Positions 34,863 through 44,600 of a stretch of DNA of 64,000 nt are shown one piece after another (within the stretch, counting starts at the first letter, position 1; each line of letters opens with the position of its first letter). The notes beneath the pieces were generated by a model. That model made no database searches. It had not been told where the DNA came from and was given only the letters and a program-made list of their open reading frames with translations. This DNA is from Azospirillum baldaniorum (GTDB taxonomy: Bacteria; Pseudomonadota; Alphaproteobacteria; Azospirillales; Azospirillaceae), in NCBI RefSeq assembly GCF_003119195.2, contig NZ_CP022254.1:541501-605500 (forward strand). The letters run 5' to 3'. The translations under genes were made by a program, and so were the position numbers.

Positions 34863-35797
34863 GGCCGGCCCGGCCCGCGCAGCAGGTCGGCGAGATGGAG
34901 CGTGCCCGCCAAGCGTCCCTGCCCGTCCGCCACGGGAAGCCGGTCGGTGCCGCGCGCCACCATCGCGGCCAGCGCCTGACGCAGCGACGCCCCCGCCGCC
35001 AGGGGATCGCCGGGCGCCGTTTCGCCGGGGCGCAACCGCTCCGCCACCGTTTCCACAGCCAGCCGCTTCAGCCCCCACTCCTCGCGCCCCACCAGATCGC
35101 GCACCCGGTCGTCAGCGGGGTCGGTCAGGATGTCGAGCGGCGTGCCGCTCTGCACCAGCCGCCCACGGTCCAGCACGGCGATCCGGCTGGCCAGCGCCAG
35201 CGCCTCGTCCATGTCGTGGGTGACGAAGACGATGGTGGTCCCGGTCGCCTTGTGGATCGCCGCCATCTCCGCCTGCAAGGCGCCGCGGGTGATCGGGTCG
35301 AGCGCGCTGAACGGCTCGTCCATCAGCAGGATGTGCGGCTCCGCCGCCAGCGCGCGGGCGACGCCGACGCGCTGCTGCTGGCCGCCGGACAGTTCGTGCG
35401 GGTAGGCGCCGCGGTAGCGCTCCGGGTCGAGATTCAGCAGGGCGAGCAGCTCCGTCACCCGGTCGCGCACCCGCGCCCTGGGCCAGCCGAGCAGATCCGG
35501 CACGGCGGCGATGTTGCGCTCCACCGTCCAGTGCGGAAACAGCCCGACGCTCTGGATCACGTAGCCCATGCGGCGGCGCAGCGTTTCCGGCTTCAGGCGG
35601 GCGATGTCCTCCCCCTCCACCCTGATGGTCCCGGCCTCCGGCGCGATCAGCCGGTTCATCATCCGCAAAACCGTGGACTTGCCGGAGCCGGACGGCCCGA
35701 TGAGCACGCGGAACTCCCCGGCCGCCACGGTGAGGGACAGGTCGTCCACGGCGGTCCAGGCGCCGAACCGCTTGGTCACTCCCTCGAAGGCGATCAC
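34859..35797 (-). CDS. yehX: Osmoprotectant ABC transporter ATP-binding protein, YehX-like
   Basis: The 312-residue protein has Walker [10 protein letters not shown], signature [15 protein letters not shown] and Walker [18 protein letters not shown]-like C-terminus (residues about 250-310, [19 protein letters not shown]) is typical of betaine/choline importer ATPases, where it senses ionic strength. E. coli YehX has 308 residues. It overlaps its neighbours on both sides by 4 nt. Confidence 0.9.
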   Translation of the reverse strand: MIAFEGVTKRFGAWTAVDDLSLTVAAGEFRVLIGPSGSGKSTVLRMMNRLIAPEAGTIRVEGEDIARLKPETLRRRMGYVIQSVGLFPHWTVERNIAAVPDLLGWPRARVRDRVTELLALLNLDPERYRGAYPHELSGGQQQRVGVARALAAEPHILLMDEPFSALDPITRGALQAEMAAIHKATGTTIVFVTHDMDEALALASRIAVLDRGRLVQSGTPLDILTDPADDRVRDLVGREEWGLKRLAVETVAERLRPGETAPGDPLAAGASLRQALAAMVARGTDRLPVADGQGRLAGTLHLADLLRGPGRP

Positions 35798-36966
35798 GCC
35801 GCCGTCCTCCCGAGTTGCGCCAACGCCAGCGCCGAGGCCAGCTTCAGCGCCGCGTCGGCGGCTACGGCCAGCAGGATCACCGGCACCGCCCCGAGCAGCA
35901 CGAGGTCCAGCGCGTTGGCGAACAGACCCTGGAACATGATCGCCCCCAGCCCGCCGGCGCCGATCAGCGCCGCCACCGCGGCCAGCCCGACCGCCTGGAC
36001 CAGCGTGATGCGCAGCCCGGCCAGGAACACCGGCAGGGCCAACGGCGCCTCGACCCGCCAGAAGATCTGGCGCGGTGTCATGCCGATGCCGCGCGCAGCC
36101 TCCCGCACCGGCTCCGGCACGCCGGCCAGCCCGGCGGCGGTGTTGCGCGCGATGGGCAGCAGCGAATAGAGCGTCAGCGCGATCACCGCCGGCACCGGCC
36201 CGACTCCGCCGATGCCCAGTCCCGGAAAGGCCGCGGCCAGCGCCGACAGCGGGGCCAGCAGCAGCCCGAACAGGGCGATGGATGGGATCGTCTGCACGAC
36301 GTTCAGCACCGGGAAGACCAGCCGCCCCACGGCGGCGGAACGCTGCGCGGCGATGCCGAGCGGCACGCCGATCAGCAGGGTCGGCACCAAGGCCGCCGCG
36401 ACCAGGGCGGCGTGGCGCAGCACGGCCCCGGCGAAGACATCCCTCTGGTTGGCGTATTCCTTCATGATCGACAACTGGTCGAGGTGCCCGGCGGCGAACT
36501 GCCCACCGATCAGCGCCGCCGCCAGAGCGCCCACGGCGACCCGCCCGGCGGGACCCAGCTCCAGCCGCCGCACCCCGTCGAGCACGGCGAGAAACGCCGC
36601 CGCCTCCATCACCCAGAAGCCCGCCCCGAGGGAGGTCCGCGCCGCCGGACTGGCCGTCGCGGCGAGCAAGGCGGCGTGTTGCCCGGCCAGCCAGACCAGC
36701 CCCGCCGCCGTCAGCACGCCCGCTCCGACATACAGGGCATTCACCGCCCGGCCCGGCCGCAGGAACGGCACGGCCAACAGCAGGGCGACCGGCAGCAGCG
36801 CCGCCGCGCTCCCCCCGGCGCCCGCCACCGCGCTCAGCGCGATGGACTTCCCCGACAGCAGCCGGTTGGGCGCGAAGCCAAGGAACGGCAGAGCCAGCGC
36901 CGCCGCCACGGTCATGGCGGCGAGCAGCAGGGCGACGCGGTTGTGGATCGGACGGACGCGGGTCAT
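35794..36966 (-). CDS. yehY: Osmoprotectant ABC transporter permease with long N-terminal membrane domain, YehY-like
   Basis: The 390-residue protein matches the size of E. coli YehY (385). About 150 N-terminal residues form several extra hydrophobic segments before the OpuB-type permease core, which holds [21 protein letters not shown] near residue 300. The extension distinguishes YehY from ordinary ProW/OpuBB permeases. It starts 17 nt after the binding-protein gene and overlaps yehX by ATGA. Confidence 0.88.
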   Translation of the reverse strand: MTRVRPIHNRVALLLAAMTVAAALALPFLGFAPNRLLSGKSIALSAVAGAGGSAAALLPVALLLAVPFLRPGRAVNALYVGAGVLTAAGLVWLAGQHAALLAATASPAARTSLGAGFWVMEAAAFLAVLDGVRRLELGPAGRVAVGALAAALIGGQFAAGHLDQLSIMKEYANQRDVFAGAVLRHAALVAAALVPTLLIGVPLGIAAQRSAAVGRLVFPVLNVVQTIPSIALFGLLLAPLSALAAAFPGLGIGGVGPVPAVIALTLYSLLPIARNTAAGLAGVPEPVREAARGIGMTPRQIFWRVEAPLALPVFLAGLRITLVQAVGLAAVAALIGAGGLGAIMFQGLFANALDLVLLGAVPVILLAVAADAALKLASALALAQLGRTAA

Positions 36967-36983
36967 CCCGTCGGTTCAGGCCG

Positions 36984-37904
36984 TCAGTTCAGGAAGCCCT
37001 TCGACTTCAGGTAGGTCGTGGCGACCGTCCGCGGGTCCTGTCCCTCCACGGAAATCTTGGCGTTCAGCCCGCGCAGGGTCTCGGTGTCCAGGGACTTGAA
37101 GACCGGGTCCAGCAGGTCGCGGATCTTGGGATGGGCATCCAGCACGCCGTCGCGGATGGTCGGGGCCGGGGCGTAGACCATCTGCGCGCTCTTGGTGTCC
37201 TTCATGACCACGAGGTCCAGCGCGGCGATGGCGCCGTCCGTGCCGTAGACCATGGCGGTGTTGACTCCGGACGTGCCTTCCGCCGCCGCGCGGATGGTCG
37301 CCGCCGTGTCGCCGCCGGCCAGCACCAGGATCTGGTCGGGCTTCAGCGTGAAGCCGTAGGATTTTTGGAAGGAGGGCAGCGCCGCCGGGCTTTCCACGAA
37401 CTCCGCCGAGGCGGCGAGCTTCGCCGTGCCGCCGGCACCGACCCAGCGGGAGAAATCCTCCATGGTGGCGAGGTTGTTGGGCGCCGCCACGTCACGGCGC
37501 AGCGCGATGGCCCAGGTGTTGTTCGCCGGGGCCGGGGTCAGCCAGACGATGTTGTTCTTGTCGCGGTCGAGCTGCTTCACCGTCTCGTAGCCGGCGGCGG
37601 CGTTCTTCCAGGCTGGATCGCTGTCGATGTTGAAGAAGAAGGCGCCGTTGCCGGTGTATTCCGGATAGACGTCGATCTCGCCAGCCAGCAGGGCGCCGCG
37701 CACGATGCGGGTGGGGCCGAGCTGGATCTTGTTCTCCACCGGAATGCCGTTGGCCTCCAGCACCTGCAGGATCATGGTGCCGAGCAGGCCGCTTTCGGCG
37801 TCCAGCTTCGATCCGACACGGACCTTGTCCGCCGCAGCGGCGCTCCCCGCCGTCAGCAGCGCACCCAGCGCCAGGGCGGCCACCGCCCGAACCACACGCC
37901 GCAT
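36984..37904 (-). CDS. osmF: Osmoprotectant ABC transporter substrate-binding protein, OsmF (YehZ)-like
   Basis: The protein has 306 residues from the ATG at 37904, with GGGAGG 9 nt upstream; ATGs at 37913 and 37925 are too close to that site or lack one. A Sec signal ends near SAAAADK. The mature protein has VRVGSKLDAESGLLGTMIL and DVYPEYTGNGAFFF, the OpuAC/ProX-type betaine-binding pattern. Length and order (Z-Y-X-W) match the E. coli osmF operon. It is first in the operon. Confidence 0.9.
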   Translation of the reverse strand: MRRVVRAVAALALGALLTAGSAAAADKVRVGSKLDAESGLLGTMILQVLEANGIPVENKIQLGPTRIVRGALLAGEIDVYPEYTGNGAFFFNIDSDPAWKNAAAGYETVKQLDRDKNNIVWLTPAPANNTWAIALRRDVAAPNNLATMEDFSRWVGAGGTAKLAASAEFVESPAALPSFQKSYGFTLKPDQILVLAGGDTAATIRAAAEGTSGVNTAMVYGTDGAIAALDLVVMKDTKSAQMVYAPAPTIRDGVLDAHPKIRDLLDPVFKSLDTETLRGLNAKISVEGQDPRTVATTYLKSKGFLN

Positions 37905-38020
37905 CGCCCGCATCCTCCCAACCATCGTCCAATCTGTCCGTCCGCCAAGCATGGGGAAGCCGGGCCGCCGCGGCAACCCACCCTTTCCGCCTGTGCGGCC
38001 CTCCATTTTGGAGAAGGGGG

Positions 38021-39106
38021 TCACGCCGTGACGTGGTCCTCCGCGTCGCGCGCCGCCCGCGCCCCGGCGCCGTCCACCCAGCCGCCCAGCTCGCGCTCCA
38101 CGAGGTCGGCCAGGAAGATGACGTGGTCGGGATGGTCGTTCAGGCAGGGGATGTAGGTGAAGCGCTCGCCACCGGCCGCCATGAAGGCGTCCTTCACCTG
38201 GAACTGGATCTCTTCCAGCGTCTCCACGCAGTCGGCGGAGAAGCCCGGCGCGATCACTGCGATCTTGGTCTTGCCGGCGCGGGCCAGCTCCTCGACCGTC
38301 TTGTCGGTGTAGGGCTTCAGCCATTCCGCCTTGCCGAAGCGCGACTGGAAGCTGTACTGCACCCGCCCCGGCTCCCAGCCCAGCCGCTCGGCCAGCAGGC
38401 GCGCGGTCTTCACGCAGAAGCAGTGGTAGGGATCGCCGCGGTCGAGATAGACCTTCGGCAGGCCGTGGAAGCTCGCCAGCAGGACGTCCGGCGTGTGGTC
38501 CAGCGCCGCGATGTGCCGCACCACCGAGCGGGCCAGCGCCTCGATGTAGCCCGGCTCGTCGTGGTAGGCGGGGACGGTGCGCACCGCCGGCTGCCAGCGC
38601 ATGGTCATCAGCTGGCGGAAGGCCTGATCGTTGGCCGTGGCCGTCGTGGTCGCCGAATATTGCGGGTAAAGCGGGAACAGCAGGATGCGGTCGCAGCCCT
38701 GCTCCTTCAGCCGCTGGATCGCCGGGCCGACCGCCGGCTGGCCGTAGCGCATGGCCCAGTCCACCACCACGCTGTCGCCGTGCCGCGCCGCCAGCGCCGC
38801 CGCGACGCCCTCCGCCTGGGCGCGGGTGACGGTCTTCAGCGGGCTTTCGTTGCGCTCCTCGTTCCAGATGCTTTTGTAGGCATGGCCGCTCTTGCCCGGA
38901 CGCACGGTCAGGATGATGCCGTTCAGCACCGGCCACCACACCGCCTTCGGCACCTCGATCACGCGGGGGTCCGACAGGAACTCCTTCAGATAGCGGCGCA
39001 TCGACCAATAGTCGGTCGCCTCCGGCGTTCCGAGATTCATCAGAAGCACACCGACGCGGCGCGCGGAAACCGGCGGATGGTCGGCGGGCTTGGAAATGGG
39101 CTGCAT
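38021..39106 (-). CDS. hemH: Ferrochelatase
   Basis: The protein has 361 residues from the ATG at 39106, which has GGAGGTGA 8 nt upstream; the earlier ATG at 39124 contains that site. It has VGVLLMNLGTPEA at the start, the metal-binding His214 in ASFHGLPKVYLDRGDPY and Glu295 in GFSADCVETLEEI. It inserts Fe2+ into protoporphyrin IX as the last step of protoheme synthesis, at the membrane face. It stands alone between an ABC operon and an FCD regulator. Confidence 0.96.
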   Translation of the reverse strand: MQPISKPADHPPVSARRVGVLLMNLGTPEATDYWSMRRYLKEFLSDPRVIEVPKAVWWPVLNGIILTVRPGKSGHAYKSIWNEERNESPLKTVTRAQAEGVAAALAARHGDSVVVDWAMRYGQPAVGPAIQRLKEQGCDRILLFPLYPQYSATTTATANDQAFRQLMTMRWQPAVRTVPAYHDEPGYIEALARSVVRHIAALDHTPDVLLASFHGLPKVYLDRGDPYHCFCVKTARLLAERLGWEPGRVQYSFQSRFGKAEWLKPYTDKTVEELARAGKTKIAVIAPGFSADCVETLEEIQFQVKDAFMAAGGERFTYIPCLNDHPDHVIFLADLVERELGGWVDGAGARAARDAEDHVTA

Positions 39107-39228
39107 GATGTCGGTCACCTCCATGTCGCGGCGGGCAGCATAATAGCGAGCCGAACCCATCGGAAGCAGCCCTTTGTCCCTATGCGGTCGATAGGGCCGG
39201 GCTATCCTCCGGCCGTTCGGACAGGCTC

Positions 39229-39957
39229 TTACGTGCGTTCGGCGAAAACGGATTTCAGATCGACCGCGCCGTCCGACCGCGCGTCGAGGTCGAGCTGCCG
39301 CTCCACCTCGTCGAGATGCTCCATCATCAGCCGCATCGCCGCACCGGGCGGGCCGGACTCCAGCGCCTCGACGAAGCGCCGGTGCTCGGTGGCGGAACAG
39401 GAGTGCGAGGACCGCCGCTCGAACGCCGCGATGGCGAGGCTGGAGCGGTCGATCAGGTCGGCCAGGATGCCGGCCAGCGTGGCGTTCCCGGCGAAGTCGG
39501 CGAGCAGTTGATGGAACTGACCCGACAGGCGGATCAGCGCCATGCGGTCGCCGGCGCGGTCGGCCTCCTCCTCCCGCGCCAGATGGGCGCGCAGCTTCGC
39601 CGACGTCTCGTCCGGCAGGGGACGGTGGATGCGCTCCAGCGCCTCCACCACGGCGCGCTCGATCACCCGCCGGGCCTCGAACACCTCGCGCGCCTCCCGC
39701 GCGGTGGGCTTGGCGACGAAGGCACCGCGGTTGGGGATCAGCGTCACGACGCGCCGCTGCGCCAGCAGCAGCAGCACCTTGCGCACACGCTCGCGGCTGA
39801 CGCCGAACACCTCGGCCAAACTCTCCTCCGCCAGCTTGGTGCCGGGCGGCAGCCGGCGGTCGGCGATGGCCTCGCCGATGCTGCGGACGATGCGGGCCTC
39901 CGCCCCCTCCCCCCGCCCGCGGACGGCGCGGCGGGGGGCGCTCAGGACAGTTTTCAT
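39229..39957 (-). CDS. GntR family transcriptional regulator with FCD domain
   Basis: The protein has 242 residues from the ATG at 39957; an open frame to 40071 contains other possible starts, and no strong ribosome site decides. The N-terminal winged helix reads LPPGTKLAEESLAEVFGVSR then ERVRKVLLLLAQRRVVTL. An all-helical FCD ligand domain with metal-binding His residues spans about 95-225 (for example GQFHQLLADFAGN and SATEHRRFVEAL). It is divergent from a spermidine-type ABC operon. Identical TTGTGCACAA boxes precede both genes, so it most likely controls both. Confidence 0.88.
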   Translation of the reverse strand: MKTVLSAPRRAVRGRGEGAEARIVRSIGEAIADRRLPPGTKLAEESLAEVFGVSRERVRKVLLLLAQRRVVTLIPNRGAFVAKPTAREAREVFEARRVIERAVVEALERIHRPLPDETSAKLRAHLAREEEADRAGDRMALIRLSGQFHQLLADFAGNATLAGILADLIDRSSLAIAAFERRSSHSCSATEHRRFVEALESGPPGAAMRLMMEHLDEVERQLDLDARSDGAVDLKSVFAERT

Positions 39958-39992
39958 GATGGCACGGGCGCTGTTCAATTCGTTGCCGCGGA

Positions 39993-40002
39993 TTGTGCAC
40001 AA
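39993..40002. promoter_or_regulatory. TTGTGCACAA operator proximal to the FCD regulator
   Basis: This is a perfect 10-bp palindrome embedded in GCGGATTGTGCACAAAA, a 17-bp string repeated at 40201. It lies 36 nt upstream of the regulator start. A partial copy, ATGCACAA, lies at 40064-40071. Confidence 0.65.
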
Positions 40003-40200
40003 AACGGACCAGCGGACAAACGCGGTCGCCGCGCCCTGCCCATGCATCGGGCACAGCTCACCCATGCACAATTTCGCGCCATAGCGCTGAAATCCTGATC
40101 ATTCGCCGATTTTCGCCGCCGGAAAGCCGCGGAATTCCGCCATTCACACGCTGGCATGGAACTTGCGGACATATTCGACAGCCGCAGCGGGACCTGCGGA

Positions 40201-40210
40201 TTGTGCACAA
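40201..40210. promoter_or_regulatory. TTGTGCACAA operator proximal to the ABC operon
   Basis: The palindrome is identical to the one at 39993 and shares the same 17-bp context. It ends 14 nt upstream of the ATPase ATG and directly abuts the ribosome site, a position suited to repression. Confidence 0.65.
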
Positions 40211-40224
40211 AATCGGAGAGGGCT

Positions 40225-41256
40225 ATGACCGCCAGAACGACCGCAGCCGGATCGCCCGCCACCGGATCAACCGTCGAACTGGTGAAGCTGCGCAAGTTCT
40301 ACGGCTCCACCGTCGCGGTGGACGGCATCGATCTGCGCATCGCCGCCGGGGCCTATTGCTGCCTGCTCGGCCCCAGCGGCTGCGGCAAGACCTCCACGCT
40401 GCGCATGATCGCCGGGCACGAGGACATCTCCGACGGCGACCTGCTGATCGGCGACACGGTGGTGAACGGGGAGCCGCCGGCCCGCCGCGGCACCGCCATG
40501 ATGTTCCAGAGCTACGCCCTGTTCCCGCACCTGGACTGCACCGACAACGTCGCCTTCAGCCTGAAGATGAAGGGTGTCGCGAAGGAGGAGCGGCGCCGCC
40601 GCGCGCGGGAGATGCTGGACCTCGTCCACATGTCCCAATACGCGGACCGGCTGCCCGCCCAGCTCTCCGGCGGGCAGCAGCAGCGCGTGGCTCTGGCCCG
40701 CGCGCTGATCACCCGGCCGGGCGTGCTTCTGCTCGACGAGCCGCTGTCGGCGCTCGACCCCTTCCTGCGCATCCGCATGCGCGAGGAGCTGAAGCGTCTG
40801 CACACCGAGCTTGGCATCACCTTCGTCCACGTCACCCACAGCCAGACCGAGGCGATGGCGCTGGCCGACCTCGTGGTGGTGATGAACCAAGGCCGGATCG
40901 AGCAGGCCGGCCCGCCGCGCGAGGTCTTCAACCAGCCGCGCACCGCCTTCGTCGCCCGCTTCATCGGCGGCCACAACGTGGTGGAGGACGCCGCCGGCCG
41001 CCGGGCCGTGCGGGCCGACCGCATCCTGCTCGGCCGGCCGGCCAGTGCCGATCACGGCACCGACCACCAGCTCGAAGGCACCGTCCGCGCGCTGGAGTAT
41101 CACGGCGCGTCGGTCCACCTGACGCTCGACGTGCCGGGTGCGGAGGACTTCGCCGTGGTGCTGGACGAATCCCGTTTCTACGACGCCCCGCTTGCCATCG
41201 GCGACCGCGTGACCGCGGGCTGGAAGGCGCGCGACGTCCACCCCCTGGTTGCCTGA
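40225..41256 (+). CDS. Spermidine/putrescine-type ABC transporter ATP-binding protein (PotA-like)
   Basis: The protein has 343 residues from the ATG at 40225, with GGAGAGGG upstream. It has Walker A GPSGCGKTS, signature [15 protein letters not shown], Walker B VLLLDEPLSALDP and a C-terminal TOBE-like domain from about residue 265. This is the PotA/FbpC class. It is first in the operon, followed by the binding protein (62 nt gap), two permeases, a racemase and a GNAT. Confidence 0.92.
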   Translation: MTARTTAAGSPATGSTVELVKLRKFYGSTVAVDGIDLRIAAGAYCCLLGPSGCGKTSTLRMIAGHEDISDGDLLIGDTVVNGEPPARRGTAMMFQSYALFPHLDCTDNVAFSLKMKGVAKEERRRRAREMLDLVHMSQYADRLPAQLSGGQQQRVALARALITRPGVLLLDEPLSALDPFLRIRMREELKRLHTELGITFVHVTHSQTEAMALADLVVVMNQGRIEQAGPPREVFNQPRTAFVARFIGGHNVVEDAAGRRAVRADRILLGRPASADHGTDHQLEGTVRALEYHGASVHLTLDVPGAEDFAVVLDESRFYDAPLAIGDRVTAGWKARDVHPLVA

Positions 41257-41318
41257 TTTTCCCGACCCAATCCCCAGTTCCAATCCCCAAAGAACCGACC
41301 ATACTGGAGGCACAGAGC

Positions 41319-42650
41319 ATGACCGAGACGCGCACCGGCTCGCCCCTTTCCGCCGGGACCACCACGGGCGAGACCACCACGGGCGTCAGCCGCCGCACGC
41401 TGCTGAAGGGCACCGCCGCCGCCGCGGGTGTCGCCATCGGGTCGGGGGCGATCACCGGCTTCCCCACCATCTGGGCGCAGAACATCAAGAACGTCACGCT
41501 GCGCCAGTTCGGCACCGGCGTGTCGAACCTGAACGCCGTCGCCGACAAGGTGAAGGAGGACCTGGGCTTCACACTGCAGATGACCGCGCTCGACAGTGAC
41601 GCGGTAGCCCAGCGCGCGGTGACCCAGCCGAAGTCCTACGACATCGCCGACATCGAATACTGGATCTGCAAAAAGGTCTTCCCGGCCGGCGTGATGCAGC
41701 CGATGGACGTTTCCAAGATCAAGAACTTCGACAAGATCGTCCCGATCTTCGTCAACGGCAAGCTGACCCCGGAGAGCGCCGTCGCCCAGGGCACCGCCCC
41801 GCACACCGTCGGCTTCGTCGAAGGCAAGGACAGCATCAAGTTCGCCAAGTCGGCCACCCAGTGGATGACGCTGATCCCGACCATCTACAACGCCGACACG
41901 CTGGGCATCCGCCCCGATCTGGTCGGCCGCCCGATCACCAGCTGGACGGACCTGCTCGACCCGGCCTTCAAGGGCAAGGCGTCGATCCTGAACATCCCCT
42001 CCATCGGCATCATGGACGCCGCCATGGTCTGCGAGGCCATGGGCGAGGTGAAGTACGGCGACAAGGGCAACATGACCAAGGAGGAGATCGACAAGACCCT
42101 CAAGATCATGACCGACGCCAAGAAGGCCGGCCAGTTCCGCGCCTTCTGGAAGACCTTCGACGAGAGCGTCAACCTGATGTCGTCGGGCGAGGTCATCATC
42201 CAGTCGATGTGGTCGCCGGCCGTGGCCGCCGTGCGTGCCAAGGGCATCCAGTGCGTCTACCAGCCGCTGAAGGAAGGCTACCGTGCCTGGGGCGGCGGCC
42301 TCGGCATCGCCAAGCATCTGAGCGGGTTGGAGCTGGAAGCCGCCTATGAATACATCAACTGGTACCTGTCGGGCTGGGTCGGCGCCTATCTGAACCGCCA
42401 GGGCTATTACTCCGCCGTGCTCGACACCGCGAAGGAGCACATGTCGCCGGACGAGTGGGCCTTCTGGATGGAGGGCCAGCCGGCCAAGACCGACATCCTC
42501 AGCCCCGAAGGCAAGGTGATGGAGAAGGCCGGTGCCGTGCGCGACGGCGGGTCGTTCCAGGACCGCATGGGCCGCGTCGCCTGCTGGAACGCGGTGATGG
42601 ACGAGGACCGCTACATGGTCCGCAAGTGGAACGAGTTCGTCGCGGCGTAA
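41319..42650 (+). CDS. Extracellular substrate-binding protein, PotD-like, Tat-exported
   Basis: The protein has 443 residues from the ATG at 41319, with CTGGAGG upstream. A twin-arginine signal SRRTLLKGTAAAAG lies near residue 27, and IWAQNIKNVTLRQFGTG marks the mature start. The remainder is an SBP_bac_8/PotD-like protein. It is longer than PotD (348). The ligand is unknown; the operon's racemase makes an amino acid, opine or hydantoin-derived compound conceivable. Confidence 0.88.
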   Translation: MTETRTGSPLSAGTTTGETTTGVSRRTLLKGTAAAAGVAIGSGAITGFPTIWAQNIKNVTLRQFGTGVSNLNAVADKVKEDLGFTLQMTALDSDAVAQRAVTQPKSYDIADIEYWICKKVFPAGVMQPMDVSKIKNFDKIVPIFVNGKLTPESAVAQGTAPHTVGFVEGKDSIKFAKSATQWMTLIPTIYNADTLGIRPDLVGRPITSWTDLLDPAFKGKASILNIPSIGIMDAAMVCEAMGEVKYGDKGNMTKEEIDKTLKIMTDAKKAGQFRAFWKTFDESVNLMSSGEVIIQSMWSPAVAAVRAKGIQCVYQPLKEGYRAWGGGLGIAKHLSGLELEAAYEYINWYLSGWVGAYLNRQGYYSAVLDTAKEHMSPDEWAFWMEGQPAKTDILSPEGKVMEKAGAVRDGGSFQDRMGRVACWNAVMDEDRYMVRKWNEFVAA

Positions 42651-42660
42651 CCTCGGCCCG

Positions 42661-42770
42661 CTTGCCCCCACCCTCCCGCTTCGCGGGTCCCTCCCTCCCC
42701 CGCTCTCGCAGGGGAGGGAGCATCAAATTCCCTCCCCCGCCCAGCGGGGGAGGGTCAGGGTGGGGGCAAG
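42661..42770. repeat. Double-hairpin intergenic repeat, family B copy 2
   Basis: Outer arms CTTGCCCCCA (42661-42670) and TGGGGGCAAG (42761-42770) are perfectly complementary. Inside are CCCTCCC-type hairpins joined by an A+T-rich CATCAAATT, including CCCTCCCCCGC-CCA-GCGGGGGAGGG (about 42730-42754). It is the same family as 29979-30064. It lies inside the operon between the binding-protein and first permease genes. Confidence 0.85.
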
Positions 42771-42816
42771 ACTCTCCCATACCACGCACTCCCCCACGGC
42801 ACCGGACCCCTCCGCC

Positions 42817-43740
42817 ATGACCGTCTCCGCCGTCCCATCCGAAGCGTCCAGCGCGTCCGCGGCTCCGCGGGGCGGCGGGGTGCGCCGTTCCATGCTGCGC
42901 CGGGTCGCACCCTATCTCCAGGCCGGGCCGCTGGCGCTGACGCTGCTGGTCTTCCTGCTGATCCCCATCCTGACCATCGTCGCGGTCAGCTTCTGGGACT
43001 ACGACAGCATCCGCATCTACCCGGACTTCGTGCTGACCAATTACGAGGAGCTGCTGACCTCGCCGGTCACCTGGAAGACCTACCTGAACACGGTGAAGTT
43101 CGCGGCGCTGACCTGGGTCATCACGCTGCTGATCGGATTCACGGTCGCCTATTTCCTGGCCTTCCACGTCCAGTCCACGACATGGCAGATGGTGCTGTTC
43201 CTGGTCTGCACGATCCCCTTCTGGACCTCCAACATCATCCGCATGATCTCGTGGATTCCCTTCCTCGGGCGCAACGGGCTGCTGAATTCCGGGCTGATCT
43301 CCGCCGGGCTGATCGACCAGCCGCTGGAGTTCCTGCTGTTCTCGGACTTCGCGGTGGTGCTGGCCTTCGTGCACCTCTACGCGCTGTTCATGGTGGTGCC
43401 GATCTTCAATTCGATGATGCGCATCGACCGCGCCCTGGTCGAGGCGGCGCGCGACGGCGGCGCCAGCGCGGCGCAGGTGGTGTGGAACGTCATCCTGCCG
43501 CTGGCCAAGCCGGGCATCGCCATCGGCTCCATCTTCGTGGTCACGCTGGTGATGGGCGACTTCATCACCGTCCGGCTGATGAGCGGCGGGCAGAGCGCCT
43601 CCATCGGGCTGATGATCGCCAACGAGATTTCGCTGCTCCAATACCCCGCCGCCGCGGCGAACGCGGTCGTGCTGCTGGCCGTCGTCCTCATCATGGTCGT
43701 GGCGATGCTGCGCATCGTCGACATCCGCAAGGAGCTGTAA
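42817..43740 (+). CDS. Spermidine/putrescine-type ABC transporter permease (PotB-like)
   Basis: The protein has 307 residues; the ATG at 42817 is chosen because it precedes the family-like N-terminal Ser/Ala-rich cytoplasmic tail, though no good ribosome site is seen and 42760 is also in frame. It has six membrane segments and the EAARDGGASAAQVVWNVILPLA coupling loop (EAARDGGASA then VVWNVILPLA). It forms the translocation path with the next gene (3 nt gap). Confidence 0.88.
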   Translation: MTVSAVPSEASSASAAPRGGGVRRSMLRRVAPYLQAGPLALTLLVFLLIPILTIVAVSFWDYDSIRIYPDFVLTNYEELLTSPVTWKTYLNTVKFAALTWVITLLIGFTVAYFLAFHVQSTTWQMVLFLVCTIPFWTSNIIRMISWIPFLGRNGLLNSGLISAGLIDQPLEFLLFSDFAVVLAFVHLYALFMVVPIFNSMMRIDRALVEAARDGGASAAQVVWNVILPLAKPGIAIGSIFVVTLVMGDFITVRLMSGGQSASIGLMIANEISLLQYPAAAANAVVLLAVVLIMVVAMLRIVDIRKEL

Positions 43741-43743
43741 GCG

Positions 43744-44583
43744 ATGACCGGCACCGGCACCCGGCGCGGCCTGTCCTTCTACCTGCTCGCCGCCTTCTTT
43801 GGGCTGTTCGTCCTGTTCCTCTACGGGCCGATCGCCACCATCACCATCCTGTCCTTCCAGGGGCCGGATGGTGGGTTGACCTTCCCGATGAACGGCGTCT
43901 CCCTCCACTGGTTCAAGAACCTGTTCGAGCAGCAGGCGGTCGGCGACTTCGGCGGCTCCTTCCGCCGCTCCATCGCGCTGGGGCTGACGGTGATGGTGCT
44001 GACGGTGCTGTTCTCGCTGCTCGCCGGCTTCGCCTTCCGCCGCCGCTTCCTGGGCAGCGGGGCGCTGTTCTATCTGGCGGTGGCGAGCCTGATCGTGCCG
44101 TCGATCCTGGTCAGCCTGGGCATCGGCCTGCTCTTCAACATCCTGGGGATCGAGCCGACCTGGTACGGATCGGCGCTCGGCGCGCATCTCACCTGGACTC
44201 TGCCCTTCGGCCTGCTGATCGTCTTCGCCATCTTCAACCGCTTCAACCCGGCCTACGAGGAGGCGGCGCGCGACCTCGGCGCCACGCCCTGGCAAACGGT
44301 GCGCCATGTGGTGCTGCCGATCCTGCTGCCCAGCCTGATCGGCGTCGGGCTGTTCGGCTTCACCCTGTCCTACGACGAGTTCGCGCGCACGCTGATGACC
44401 GCGGGGTCCTTCAACACCCTGCCGCTGGAGATCTACGGCATGACCACCAACGTCACGACGCCGGTGCTCTACGCGCTGGGCACGCTGACGACGCTGTTCT
44501 CCTTCACGGTGATCGGCCTGTTCCTCGCCGGGGTGATGATCCTGCGCCGCCACCGGCTGCGGCGGACCGGCGCGGTCGTTTGA
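43744..44583 (+). CDS. Spermidine/putrescine-type ABC transporter permease (PotC-like)
   Basis: The 279-residue permease has the EEAARDLGATPWQTVRHVVLP coupling loop near residue 175 (EEAARDLGATPWQ then TVRHVVLP) and SFNTLPLEIYGMTTNVTTPV near the end, typical of PotC. The start is 3 nt after the PotB stop. It is the second membrane subunit of the importer. Confidence 0.9.
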   Translation: MTGTGTRRGLSFYLLAAFFGLFVLFLYGPIATITILSFQGPDGGLTFPMNGVSLHWFKNLFEQQAVGDFGGSFRRSIALGLTVMVLTVLFSLLAGFAFRRRFLGSGALFYLAVASLIVPSILVSLGIGLLFNILGIEPTWYGSALGAHLTWTLPFGLLIVFAIFNRFNPAYEEAARDLGATPWQTVRHVVLPILLPSLIGVGLFGFTLSYDEFARTLMTAGSFNTLPLEIYGMTTNVTTPVLYALGTLTTLFSFTVIGLFLAGVMILRRHRLRRTGAVV

Positions 44584-44600
44584 AAAGCAGAGAACCAACC

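Noticed and set aside
38021..40054. A long minus-strand frame suggesting an FCD regulator-ferrochelatase fusion
   Set aside because: The upstream part is a shadow of the FCD regulator; hemH has its own strong ribosome site and start at 39106.
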